A stretch of 64,000 bases of DNA. Origin: Liolophura sinensis. Taxonomy: Eukaryota; Mollusca; Polyplacophora; Chitonida; Chitonidae. This document shows positions 23,601 to 37,240 of this stretch, in pieces. Made by a program: the position numbers and the translations under genes. Below the pieces are notes generated by a model, which was not told the DNA's origin, ran no database searches, and saw nothing but the letters and a program-made list of their open reading frames with translations. The stretch spans positions 10,380,193 to 10,444,192 of the forward strand of contig NC_088306.1 of NCBI RefSeq assembly GCF_032854445.1. The letters run 5' to 3'. Position 1 is the first letter of the stretch; each line of letters begins with the position of its first letter.

Positions 23601-26600
23601 TACATATGAGTTAATAGCCATGGGAGTGAGACTACTTTGAGCTGTCACGGTTATCATCACGGTTATCATGACATCATCATCACCACCACCATCATCATCA
23701 TCTTCATCATCAAACATGATCTCTAATATGTTGTAAATTTGGTGGTTGTGCATTTGAGCTGGATTTGGTCATTAATATAGCCTTCATGCATTTAAACCCA
23801 GTATTAAAGTGTTGTTTAGTTGATTAAACAGTGAGTTGCATCAGCAAATATAAGGATTGCATGAGTGTGGTATGACTGGTTGTAATAAAGGTGTTCGGTG
23901 TTGTATAATTAGATTTAGGTACCGTCAGTGTTGTATGGTTGTACAGTTAATTAGTGCTGTGTGTAAAGCTGTTTTGTAGTACAAACTCTCAGAGCAATGT
24001 ATTTCAAGTTTGCTGTGTATAAATGCTCTTTCAGAAGCACATGAAAGTCTTGAAATGCTACTTTTCGTAGGAACATTTAAGTTTTTCTCATACAACATTA
24101 ATCAAACTCCATAAAAAAACTGGTAAATGATCATATCAGGTTTGGTGAATCAATGAAAATCAAGCAAAATGTGTTGCTTGAAAAATGACAAACCATAGGT
24201 GAAATGGAGTATTTAGGTGAAATAGAGTATTTAGGTGAAATAGAGTATTTAGGTGAAATAGGGTATTTAGGAGAAATAGGGTATTTAAGTAAAATGGAGT
24301 ATTTGGGTGAAATAGAGTATTAAGTAATGAAAATCAAGCAAAATGTGTTGCTTGAAAAATGACAAACCATAGGTGAAATAGAGTATTTAGGTGAAATAGA
24401 GTATTTAGGTGAGATAGGGTATTTAGGAGAAATAGGGTATTTAAGTAAAATAGAGTATTTGGGTGAAATAGAGTATTAAGGGGAAATAGACATGTACATG
24501 TAGTTGGTGGAAGCATGCAGCATGCATGAGCAGGCTGTTATATAGTGTCTTAAACAATGAGTTATTAACGCATGTATTCTGTTGTATAGAGAGTTACCTG
24601 TTTCAGCACTATCATTTGTTTATTTGTTAAAGAGTAAATACAAGTAAACAGCAGTTCACAGCAGGTCCTACCTGTATTATAATTATTATGCTTGTACATG
24701 TATATCTTATTTTTTTTTTCTCATGTGCCTTATGTTCTCTAGCAGATTTGGATTGTTGACATTATTATGTTAGAAATGAATGCAAAATGAATCTCACTTC
24801 ACATATTCAGCATGAAGACAGGTAGCTAAATGCCAGCATGGACGGCCCTCTCCCCCCAAAGGGGTATTCAGTGTGCCGCTTATATCCCATGCACTTTTCT
24901 TCATTCTTCTCTCTAATGCTTACTCGTCGTCATATGACTGAAAAATTGTTGAGTATGACGTTCAACCCCAAGCACTCACTCACTCACTCTAATGCTTACT
25001 GGTTAAACTGTTGTAGTAAAGTTCGAAATGAATTTTGAAACAGTTAAGAAAAAACATAAACAGGGAATTCAAAGCTGTAGGGAAAACCTACAGTGTTGTA
25101 ACATTATTAATATATATTTTGACTAGCTCTTGATTATTATCATTTCACTCTACCTTTATAGCCATCATTTTGATTTTTACATGTATTTTGTTCGTATCAG
25201 GGCCGGCCAGAAGCTCCTCCTCCTAGTTCCTCCTCTAAATACGAAAAAGCCTGGGTGGCAGCCAAGTGGTACAACTTTGATACAAGGTGAGTGCTATTTT
25301 TGTCAGTTACCTGTGTTGTTCTACCTGTGTGGGATGATATCACAAACAGTATCACAGGCTTTTGTAAAGAAGCCTTCGTGGGTAATTTGCTTTGTGCTCG
25401 GCCGAACCATCTGAATAGTAACAGGGAAAAAAGGCAATGGAAGCCTTTAATGACTCGAACTTTAAATCATTATGGTGAGTAGATTGTATACTTTACCATA
25501 ATTCTTTCAAAATTTAGGACATATGTTAATAGTGTTGAAAGTAGAATATTACATTTCTTTATCAGCCTTTTGGAAAAGTATAGTTATGAGTATGTTGTTC
25601 ATTAGATGGTCTAACTGTGGGAGAAAAAATAAACTCAATATTCCTGCTAGAATTACATATACATTGGCTAAAATGAACGGACAAGGTGTCCCAAATTTTA
25701 GAAAAAATACGGTATGAAGAATAAAGACATCAATAACATTTGGTAGTCTTATGGTGGAAATTATGTATTTATATATACAGGTACATGTTCATGTACATTA
25801 ACATTTATGATTGACAGGTTTATGAAGCCACTGTTGACAAACTGTCGCCCGTGTCTAATTGAGACGCTACCAAACTGCTGTTTACCTGTGGCACAGTTCC
25901 TGACTACAGAGGAACAATTAGCCCAGGTAAGTTCTGACAGAAACAGGTAAATGTGAGTCTATGAAACAAATGTTAGTGAACGGCTGTTTACCTGCGGCAC
26001 ATTTCCTGACTACAGAGGAGCAATTAGCCCAGGTAAGTTCTGACAGGACAGGTACATGTGAGTCTATGAAACAGATGTGAGTGAACTGCTGTTTACCTAT
26101 GGCACAGTTTCTGACTACGGAAGAGCTGTTAGTCCAGGTAAGTTTTCTGACAGGACAGATACATGTAAATGAGAGTCTGTGAAACAAATGTTAGTGAACT
26201 GCTGTTTACCTGTGGCACAGTTCCTTACTACAGAGTAGCAGTTAGCCCAGGTAAGTTCTGACAGGACAGGTAAATGTGAGTCTATGAAACAAATGTTAGT
26301 GAACCGCTGTTTACCTGTGGCACAGTTCCTGACTACAGAGGAGCAATTAGCCCAGGTAAATCTGTGATAGGAATGTTAGTGACCTGCAGTCACCAATATA
26401 CCTGACCACCATCATATGAGTGAATTATTCTTAATCGTGGCATGACACCAGTCAAATGAAGGAATGTGTATTCAACATTTCTTATATGGTATTAAATAAC
26501 TCCTCACTTTTTTTTTTCACACCCGATATATTATGAGTTAAATTATAGTGTAGTGCTGGCCATCTGGCTGTCTGTTGGTCTGTTTATAAAATTTTTGATG

Positions 26601-29600
26601 ATGCCATCTACCTAAATAAAGTAAAATTTCGCCCAACTAAGTTGCTCATTTTTCCAGATTCTTAGAGTTCTATTGGTTTTAGGAAGATGGCCCGAGAGGT
26701 ATTTTGAAGGCAGGATGATATTCTCCTGGGAAACTCTAAATTTTAACACCAGAAATAATGTCAGAGAAATAGTTGTTTCCAAAAATGCTACTTTTGTGTG
26801 TGTGTGTGTGTGGATATATATATATATATATATGTATATACATATATATTGCTACAGCTGAGGCTAAAAGTCAAAACCAGGCAGCAGATTAGTGCCATCC
26901 TAGAGATCTTTCAGAGAGTTTGTAGAGCGCCTGTAGAGAGCTCAGGGACAGACAGTCACCTGCAGTGTCAGAGATCCATCTACTGTGACCGATCACACAC
27001 ACATGGCTGAGCATTGTTATGCCTATGCGCTGGCTGTGGAAAATTTACGGCAGAAAATTTAGTTCTCCATTGCAATGATTTAAAGGAATTTTTGAAAGGC
27101 AAACACCATACATGAAACTGAAGTAAAATATCTGATGTGTGTCTTTTTTTTTTATTGCAAACGTGGCAATCTTCTTTTTAAGAAGTGATTAACGAGTGAG
27201 TCCTTGCGAGATTCGTAATTGATCACCACGACTCCTAGCTCATTCTTCATCTTCCTTAAAAGTGGACAGATATCATTCCTTTCTTCCACAGAGGGCTTTC
27301 CTTGTTGCGGGAGTCATTTGCCAGTGAAAAATTATATGCCACTCCGTAATTTAGCAGACAAAATTGACACTTTGACGCTGACATGCCGTGCAACAACAAA
27401 ACATGGGAAAAATGAAAAACACAATATAGGGCAAGTTAAAGTTTGTCTGTATCATATAACTTTGTGGATAATTTGTGGTTTGTACCAAACCATGTGGAAA
27501 AAAGCACCCACAGAGCAAATACATTAAGGAAAAGTTTTTCTCACAGAAAAAAAAACATAATTTTCAATTTGCAACAATACACTTTATATGAGCTGTAAGG
27601 TTCTGTATGGCGTAAAATAAATGTATATCAAAATTAGTACGCTGATCGTTGATACCAGTGGATGACTTTGATCGAATATTAACTCTGAAATAAATCGCTT
27701 AATATATAGTTGATGAACTGATTTTGTTTTGCTGAGGTAGGTTACATATTGCAAGATAAACTTTGCGCTTTCACAGCTAGTATATGTTCACATAGCTGAC
27801 CGCACGAGGACACCCTCGCTTGCAGACTAGCTAGTCTGCAGATTAGTCAGTAGAGGGTACTATATTCACACTTTCGACGATAATCCTGCGCGCCTCAGCA
27901 GATCCCCAACATAGCTCAGTAGAGGGTTTGTCACACACCAGCGGAGCATTATTCAGTATCTCGGAGGGTGATACGAGTGGGAAACAATTGACTTTTAGCC
28001 TAAGCTGTACTGTACACACATATATATACATACATATAGAAATGTGTAACTCAAAGTTATGATATTAATTCACTTTTTGACTTTACGACAAGAGTAGGTT
28101 CCCTGTGAAAACGAATCATTTCACTTCAAAATTTGTGTGTTATTTTGTGATGCATTGTCATCTTTGTATTTGAAGAACTGTTTCATTTGAGTGTTTGTCA
28201 TAGGACGACTCTGTGTATATGGTATCAATCATCGATGCCAAGCCTGATACGAAATTGTCTGTTTTGTATATACTCATGTTTAATATCCCTGGCATTACTG
28301 TCATGTCTTGAGGTTTCAAAACTCTGGTCTTCCTCAGGGTTCCTCGAGGACGGAGGACAATGATTCCGACACAGATATGATAATTGCTCACGGAGATCGA
28401 CTCTCCTACGGAGAACCAAGCAGTGGCGCTTCCAGTGCCTCTGTGCTGGAGAGTACAGATGTCGTCAAATCAGCTGAGGTAGGTGCTATAATTACTGCTT
28501 AAGAAGCAGAAACTATTAATAGCTAGTTTTGGTACCTGTGTTAATTTCAACACGTTTTTGGAGCGACAAGCTGAGAATTCTGTTTTGGGCAAATTTTTTG
28601 GCCTTTGGTATTTCATTCTTTGTTTGTTCATGTAGTTGTTCATTTAGTTGGTGTGCTGGTTGTTCACATACTGTAGTTGTTCATTTAGTTGTGGTGCTGG
28701 TTGTTCACATACTGTAGTTGTTCATTTAGTTGTTGTGCTGATTGTTCACAAACTGTAGTTGTTCATTTAGTTGTTATGCTGGTTGTTCACATACTGTAGT
28801 TGTTCATTTAATTGTTATGCTGGTTGTTCACATACTGTAGTTGTTCATTTAGTTGTTGTGCTGGTTGTTCACTTACTGTAGTTGTTCATTTAGTTGTTGT
28901 GCTGGTTGTTCACCTACTGTAGTTGTTCATTTAGTTGTTGTGCTGGTTGTTCACATACTGTAGTTGTTCATGTAGTTGTTGTGCTGGTTGTTCACATACT
29001 GTAGCTGTTATTCATTTACCGTTTTCCAGGTTGTTCATGCAGTCATTGTGTTGATTATTCATTGAATAGTTACTGCTTGAGTGTAGTGACAACATGAAAT
29101 TGGTTATGATTTGCCATAGGCTGGCAAACCTAACTCTGACAACATGTTGTACCTCATAAGCTGTTCGGCAAACCTTTAAACAATGTGACATTTTGTCAGT
29201 CCTATGTAACAAGAGTTACAATCACCACATTTAACTTTGTAGATAGTCTTGACTCTATCACACTATGGAGATGTTTAACTAAAACCAAACCATATAATTT
29301 GAGGTTGTGATATAGATTGTAACAATGGTCAGCCACAGCTGGAGTGGAGTGGAACAACACCGTAAACAACCTCTCTCTCCTTTTTGTTATTGTTATGTAT
29401 TATTGTCGGGGGGCGTTGATGCGTGAGCCTCCATTGAAGGAGAGAACGCCAGGGTTACGAACGTTCATTAACGTATAATGAAAACCCCTGAAACAAACAC
29501 AAGACAATCAGATGCAACCATCGAAGATAAATCGATCCTAGCTCATAACAGTGTTGGACTAAAATAATAAATTGAATAGAATTTTGAAATCTCAGTACGT

Positions 29601-32600
29601 TTCGCAAAGTTAAGTGTGGTGATCGTAACTCAAGTTACATAGGATTGACGAATCATCGCATAGGTCAAAGGTTTACCAAACATCATAGTTATAATTTTAT
29701 ACAATGAATTGATTTTGTTACAATTTATAAGCTGCGTACATTAATCTGTACATGTATGCTGTTACAGGCAAAGTTTTGTGGAATAAATGAATATTCTTTG
29801 GCAATATTTCAGCGATTATGACAATCTATTGTCAGATTGTGGATGATAATGTTTTAGTGGCGACATTCATTCAACTGCACTCACATACATTATTTATTTA
29901 TTTATTTGATTGGTGTTTTACGCCGTACTCAAGAATATTTCACTTATATGACGGCGGCCAGCATTATGGTGGGTGGAAACCGGGCACAGCCCGGGGGAAA
30001 CCCACGACCATCCGCAGTTTGGTGGCAGACCTTCCCACTTATGGCCGGAGAGGAAGCCAGCATGAGCTGGACTTGAACTCACAGCGACCACATTGGTGAG
30101 AGGCTCCTGGGTCATTACGCTGCGCTAGCGCGCTAACCGACTGAGCCACGGAGGCCCCCAGTCACATACATGCTAAGCTATTTAAGTGACTAGTGTTCGG
30201 CCTCAGATTCCATCAAATGTTGGGAGGGAACAGGGCAGAGCCTGGAGGAAATTCACAACCAGCTGTTCTACATGTAGAAACACGGAACACAGTGTGATGG
30301 CAGTGATGTATGTAATATAGATTGTACGAAAAGATGTTGTACATTTTCTTCACAGATGTGGAGATTTTTTTTTACTTGCCACAAATGTTGTCAAAGAATT
30401 TGGCTATTAAATAGTTTAGTATCAGGCCTATCTGCCAAAAGGGTTTAGATGTCATCGCATGCTGTTGCAATTATCATGGCCAATAGCTTCATTGATGTTT
30501 CTCTCCTGAAGTTATTATTAGTCTTGTTGTCAGAGGGTCCATTGAATTGTTTGTGTAAAGGTCAAGGTGAAGATCATTGTGCATGGAACTTGGTTTTAAC
30601 TGCATTTCATGACAAGAGTGATCACAGCATTGTCTGTCTGATTGTGCTTGTACAAGGGCTTAATTTATTTATTTTATTTGATTGGCGTTTATGGTGGGAG
30701 GAGCCCGGGGGAAACCCACGACCATTTGCAGGTTGCTCGCAGACCTTCCAACTTACAAGCGGTGAGGAAGCCAGCATGGGCTGGACTTGAACTAAAAGCG
30801 ACCGCATTGGTACAAGGGTTTAATAGAGCTGAAGATCTTTGCACCAATAATGCGCAAGTACATGCATGCATGCATGGACATTGTTTCAGACTACATTCAG
30901 GGGCAGATTGGTCATTACAGTGTTTTGCTGCGTCAAGGTTTTGAAAGGTCAAGGTCATTCCTAATGTACACCAGACATTTTCTTGAGTGCAGTTTGTGAC
31001 GGGAGTATTATCACTGTGACTGTTCTGTCGGATGTTTGTGCATAGGTAGATGATATAAATGTACACCAGACTTGAGTAGTCATTTTACTGTCTTGTTTTC
31101 AACTACATTTGGTGACCGAGTGATGAAGTTTGTTAGTAGGGTACATGTAAACTGTGTCAAGGTCATAGGGGTCATTTACATTTTTACATTGCCTGAGGCT
31201 TGAAAAACATATCTCCTGAAACCTTTAAACAGTTTCATTCAGCTCGTACCACATGTGGATCAAGTGTTGCTGAAGCACTCTATTGTTTCCTAGTGACCTT
31301 GAACTAATTGTTTTTCAAGGTTATGGGGCCTGGGGCTTCATTTGCAATTGCCCTACACACTATATTGTTCATGCATCTCTAAACAGGTATTTATTGCATT
31401 ATCTTGATTGTACAGTATTTTTAACTGCATTTCATGGCAGAGCGTTCATTACAAAGTCTGTTATGATAATTTGCACCAGGGCAAAGGTGAAGGCCTTTGG
31501 TGGTATACATGATGCTTATGGGAGAATGGTCATTGGAATTACTGAGTTTATCATGTCTGTACATGGGGACATCTGTTGGTTTAATTCAGATTAAATTAAT
31601 TCAGTACAGCTGGCAGATGATTTCCTCAGAATGACAACAGTGTGCATATCTCGTTTGAAAAAAAATTATGGATACCTTTATGTTGTAATTCGCATGAAGA
31701 ATGTGTTTTATATTTCTGAGATCGTTTTCTTAATGCATTAAAGATTGTACAATTGCCTTTATACAGAGAAGTTTGTGCGCGAAGTGGGGTTGGGGGTGGG
31801 GGTAGGAGGAAGATGGCTTGGTCCTTTTGCTGTGGGCTATGATTTTTCATCATTTGCCTTGTGCACATCTGTTAATGTATGTTTCTTGTCATGATTGATT
31901 TATATATCTCTATGATATCTTCTACTTTTGTGAAACCTTACATTCCACATGAAGGTTTTTTTTCTGTCTGAGTTCTTTGTCATATCAATTCCATATCGCT
32001 TGTTTTGCATTTTTGCTAATTTTGGGGGGGTTTTGTCTTGCTGTCTTTTGTCTGTATTGATATCTTCTTTTTTATGTTTTAAGATCTGTGTATATTGACG
32101 TATTGTTTCATCAGTTTTAATTTCTTTTCATTTTGTTTGGGGTTTTTTTTTCCAAGATGTGTGTTGAGCTCAGGACATTTGTTTTCTGTATGTATGTTTT
32201 TTGTTGCATTCCATCATCTCTCTTGAGTATCTTTTGGTTTTGTTTGTGTGTTTTTTTTCGAGGTCTATGTTGAGAACATTGATGAAGATGATCCACCTTT
32301 GACGCCTTAGATCGTTTGATCTCATCCGTGTGGACACATCAGAGATCTGATCAGGTCTGCATGTCTACCCTGACCATCCACAGCATGCGTGTAGCAACAT
32401 TCAAGATCAGTGTAGCAACATTCAGGATCAGTGTGGCAACAGTGAGCTCTGCATGCAGTCCTCATAGTCTTCAAACTGTGGCAACAATTTGGATTGGAAC
32501 ACTTCATAAGCCTGTCTGAACTTTGTGTTGGTCAACATTGTTCAGCAGTAGAACAGTGGCAACAAGAATTTGTCTATTTGATCAAATCTTTATGTTCTAA

Positions 32601-35600
32601 GGCTGAATAGTGGCAACATTTTGGGCAACAAGTCGTTATGTGTCAAATCTTTCATCTGTGTGTAATGCAGTCTTTGTGCTTTCATAATGCCTATTATTGC
32701 AAGACAGTTTAATACAAACAAGGTCAGAGCTCTATGAAACTTGATGTTGGGTGGTTGAAGATTGTGTTTTGCCTTTCGCGCTTTGTGTCTTACGGACATC
32801 AGTGATGCATTGTGGCTGCATACAGTGATTGTTATTACTGGTAATTTTCCTGCCATTGTATCTCAGTTGACGTGCATGTAGAAATTCCATAGACTGACTT
32901 TCCTGCCAAACCTTTATACATGTTACAAGGCCATCATGTGTCGTACAAAGATTTATAAGCCTTTGTTTGTTGTCTTTGTTTTTTCTTAGTTTTTTTTAAT
33001 TGCAAAAATATTTGATAAATTTCAAGAGTTACAAACTGAAGTAAATGAAATGGCCGATGGTCATAATTTTAAAAATTTTAAGTCTGTATTTAATACCAAC
33101 TTATTTTATAAGAATGGGAAGGTTATTAATGGCTGCTTTCAGACTTGTGGATGCTTCTTGTGTGCTCTAGCAATGCTAATAATCCCTTGTGATAGTTTAT
33201 TTGTATACGCAAGTGTATATACTAGAATATATGATTGTGAAGAAACTCAGATGGGCGAGTTAAGTGTTATATCCAGCTTTTAAGTAGGAGCTTCAGAGAT
33301 CGAGTCCTTAGTACCGTCTTACAGGTACATGTACAGGTAAAACTTTGATATTTGTGATTTTGGTACTTCGATCACTGGGTTGGTCCTCAGATCCTCTTTA
33401 TTGTATGTTCCAGGGATATAACCAAACTGACTTTTCCAGCCAAAAGGCTCTGCTCTAAAAATATTTTGGAAATAAGGGGTTGGGAGGGAATAGGAGGCTT
33501 TTGATGAAATTCATTTTTAAATTTTCTCTAAATGTTAGTTTCTTTAAAATCCTTATCTTGGGCAGATATTAGTAGCGTTGATATTAGAATACTACATTTC
33601 ATTACCAGCCTGTTGGAAAAGTAAAGATATGAGTATGTTGTCCATTCGATTGTCGAACCATGTGGGAAAAAAGAAACTCAATATTTCTGCTAGAATTACA
33701 TATATATTGGCTAAAATGAACAGACCAGGTGTCCCAATATTTAGAAGAAATGGGGTATCCAGAATGTCTAAAACGGTTAACGAGCAGAATTTATAAGTTT
33801 GGCCGCTGGATATAGAAATTAGGGATATGCCATTGATTATTGTATTTTCCACATGATGTTCCAGTGAGGCAGCACTATAAATTTTGGGACCGTGTGGCGT
33901 GTTACATGGAGGCACCGTTGTGAAAAGATGTAGTTTATTTATTAATATATGTCACAAGCAACCAAGGCCAGTATGAGACATTTTTATTGTTTGTGTTAAA
34001 TTTTAACATCTAAGTGTATTTTGAAACAAGTTTTATATGTATTTAGCATTTTCAGAAGCACATATATACAGTCTTAAATTGATACCTGTAATGCAAACAC
34101 TTCCAAAGTAACAAAAAACTCTGCAGTGGCCAAACGAGATGGATGTGTGGTAGAATCAAGTAATATGTGTGATTTGTCACTCACGTGTCCAAAAACAATG
34201 CTACTGTGTAGCAGTTATCTGTTTTAAAAGCAGTTACTGTCTACTCACTGCTGGACTAGTATTCAATTTCACACAAGTAGGACAGTTGAGGTTGCAAGCT
34301 ACATTCCAGTTCTGCCTTTTTGTTTTTGGCAGACGCATAGTACATGTAGTTGAGTGAGAATTCTCCTCTGGATCTGCTTAATTCTCTCCACCCATAAACC
34401 TGATTGCAGTCATTTAATTGAACTATTCTGGTATATTCAGTTAAACTGCTTGACACCATGTTTGACCTAGAAATGGTGATGTGGATTAATTTTGATAAAA
34501 AATAGTTTTGGAGACAGTATGTGCATATGAAGGAAAGAGCAATTTTAATCCTAATTTATGAACATTTTTAATTTGATTTTGGAGACAAAACTCCATTGTT
34601 TGGAATCGCAAATTTCAGGGCTCTTATAAACAGTATAATTTTATCAATCTACACAGAATAATACCTTCAAAATATGTTTCAATAAACACCTTGCAAACAT
34701 GCAAAAAGGTTGAAGAATTACCTCGAAAGGTTGAAGTTTTGACCTCGAAAAATAAGCTATGACTGTCTAAAAGTAAGCTGAACGTTTAACAAAGTATGTT
34801 TGTCATTGTTGTAATATACGATGATCAAATGTAAAATAAGCGGTTGTAGATCTGTGTGGTCAAATGTAAAATAAGCAGTTGTAGATCTGTGTGATCAAAT
34901 GTAAAATAAGCGTTTGTAGATCTGAAATGTCCATAAAGAGCACTAACATGCATATTCAGAACAAAGTAACATCTGGAACTGTGTTTTTATGGTCATTGTA
35001 ACAAGTTTGTGTTAATTTATACATACATTTATCTTTATGACCTATATTGTTATATTGTGCTTTTTATATGGATTTTTAATAATTATTCTGTTAACTGTTG
35101 TATTTTTTTTTTAAGAACATCATGTGTCATTGTAAAGTTTTACAATTTCTGTAGGCAGTGAATGAATAAGTGATCATACACAGGCTTATGTCAGTGAGTC
35201 ATTTTGCACAGTCATGTTGCGCTTTGTCTGTTTATATGTTAGTGAAGCTTACAAACAGCCTTAATCTGTTCATATATTAGTGACGCTTACAAACAGCCTT
35301 AATTTGTTCATATGTTAGTGAAGCTTACAAACAGCCTTAATCTGTTCATATGTTAGTGAAGCTTACAAACAGCCTTAATCTGTTCATATGTTAGTGAAGC
35401 TTACAAACAGCCTTTATCTGTTTATATCTTAGTGGAGCTTGCACACAGTCTTTATGTGTCAGTGAAGCTTGCACACAGTCTTTATGTGACAGTGAAGCCT
35501 GCACACAGCCTGTATGTGTCAGTGAACATTGCACACAGCCTTTACACGACAGTGAAGCTTACAGACATTACATGTATGTCAGTGAAGCTTGCACACAGCC

Positions 35601-36567
35601 TCTAGAGTTTTACACTGGTGCAGTGTTTTTAGCTAGCTTGTCCAGAGTACATTTGATGTGTGCATATTAAATACCGTAAATTATCAAATTCCTGAAATTG
35701 TACACAGATAAAGCACTTACACAAGGGGGATGTTTCATCGCTGATGCTCTGTGTGCATATCAATAACTGTAAATTGCCAAATTCATGATTTTAGTACTTC
35801 AGGTTTTCAGCTGAAGTTTTGCTTTCATGTGTTTCCTACAGAAAAACTCTTTGGTAACTTTGCTACCAAATCTGTGAATCCTGCTCAGTTTCTAACACGT
35901 GTAAACCTACGTGTATAAAGTATGGAGTTGTATAATAGTGAATTATGTTTGAGCATGAAGTATCAAATACCAATCAAATTAATAAACAATTTCTTCAGTA
36001 ATGTTATATGTCACAGCGTACTTGGGTGACTTCTCAAGGGTATTGATATTAAGACTGCTTCGGTGGCCTAATGGTTAGAGTGTCCATATCATAGTACGGA
36101 GACTGAGGTCAAACACGGGGCAGGTCATACCAGAGACTTTACAAAATGCTGCTTGCTGCTGCATCCGTTGGTGCTTAGCACTTAGAGGTTAGGGCAAGGA
36201 CATGTAACTGGTTGGCCCAGTGTCAGTATGGTGCGACTGGGTAGGGTGTCGTGTCAAGTGTCCAGTTTAAGGAAGCACTTTGGCAGCATGGACTCGTCAT
36301 GCCACAAGAAGACAATATGTATGCAATATGTGCAAATGCCTAAAGACTCCTTGTAGTCATATAGCTTAACAATTGTTAAGTATGACATTAAACCACTAGT
36401 ATACATACATATAGGTAAATGTAGGCCAATACAGACAAAGGGATGATCACTGTATTGAATTTTTAATCAAAGTAACTCCAGTACTCATTTTATAACATTC
36501 TTTTTTTCACAAAGCACATGTATATGTTGTATTTAATCACATTTACAGGTAGCGTTTATATATGCGC

Positions 36568-36624
<57 letters not shown>

Positions 36625-37190
36625 CGTTAAAAGACCTAAGTATAGTTGATGTGTTCATTTTACATGCTTTTGTATCATTTTTCTATCCATATCTGGATCA
36701 GTGAGTGTTTTGGACATTTGTATATGATGGATGTGTTACAAACAGTTTAAATTATTTTATTTTATTTTCTGTAATGTAAGATCTGGTAGCATGGTAGTTT
36801 TAGATGCGTATATTTGTGAGTATTTTGTACATGTGTGCACCCACACGTATTTGAAAAAGCGGAATTGATATAAATGTGCCCTTGTATATAGATGCATGTG
36901 GTAAAATGGCATGCTACATGCTTTATTGTGTAAAAAAACAGAAGTTATAACATATACATACACTTTACATTGCAGGCTTTAATTTGAATTAAGATTTACC
37001 AGTATTTATTTACTCAAGAGTATTTCACTTTGGCGTATTTGAATTAAGAACATGAGCATATATATATATATACATACATATATATATATATATATACATA
37101 TATATACATATATACACATATATATATATATATATACACATGTATGTATATATATATATATATATATAACACATGTATATATATATATAT

Positions 37191-37240
<50 letters not shown>

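Noticed and set aside
23667-23715. CATCATCATC run giving an acidic DDEDDDD frame
   Set aside because: Simple ATC/CAC microsatellite.
29818-30115. Open frames on both strands of about 65-93 residues
   Set aside because: They are readings of a full-length SINE; the same peptides recur at every SINE copy.
36053-36130. Possible true tRNA gene
   Set aside because: No acceptor stem pairing or full cloverleaf; the sequence continues into a SINE body.
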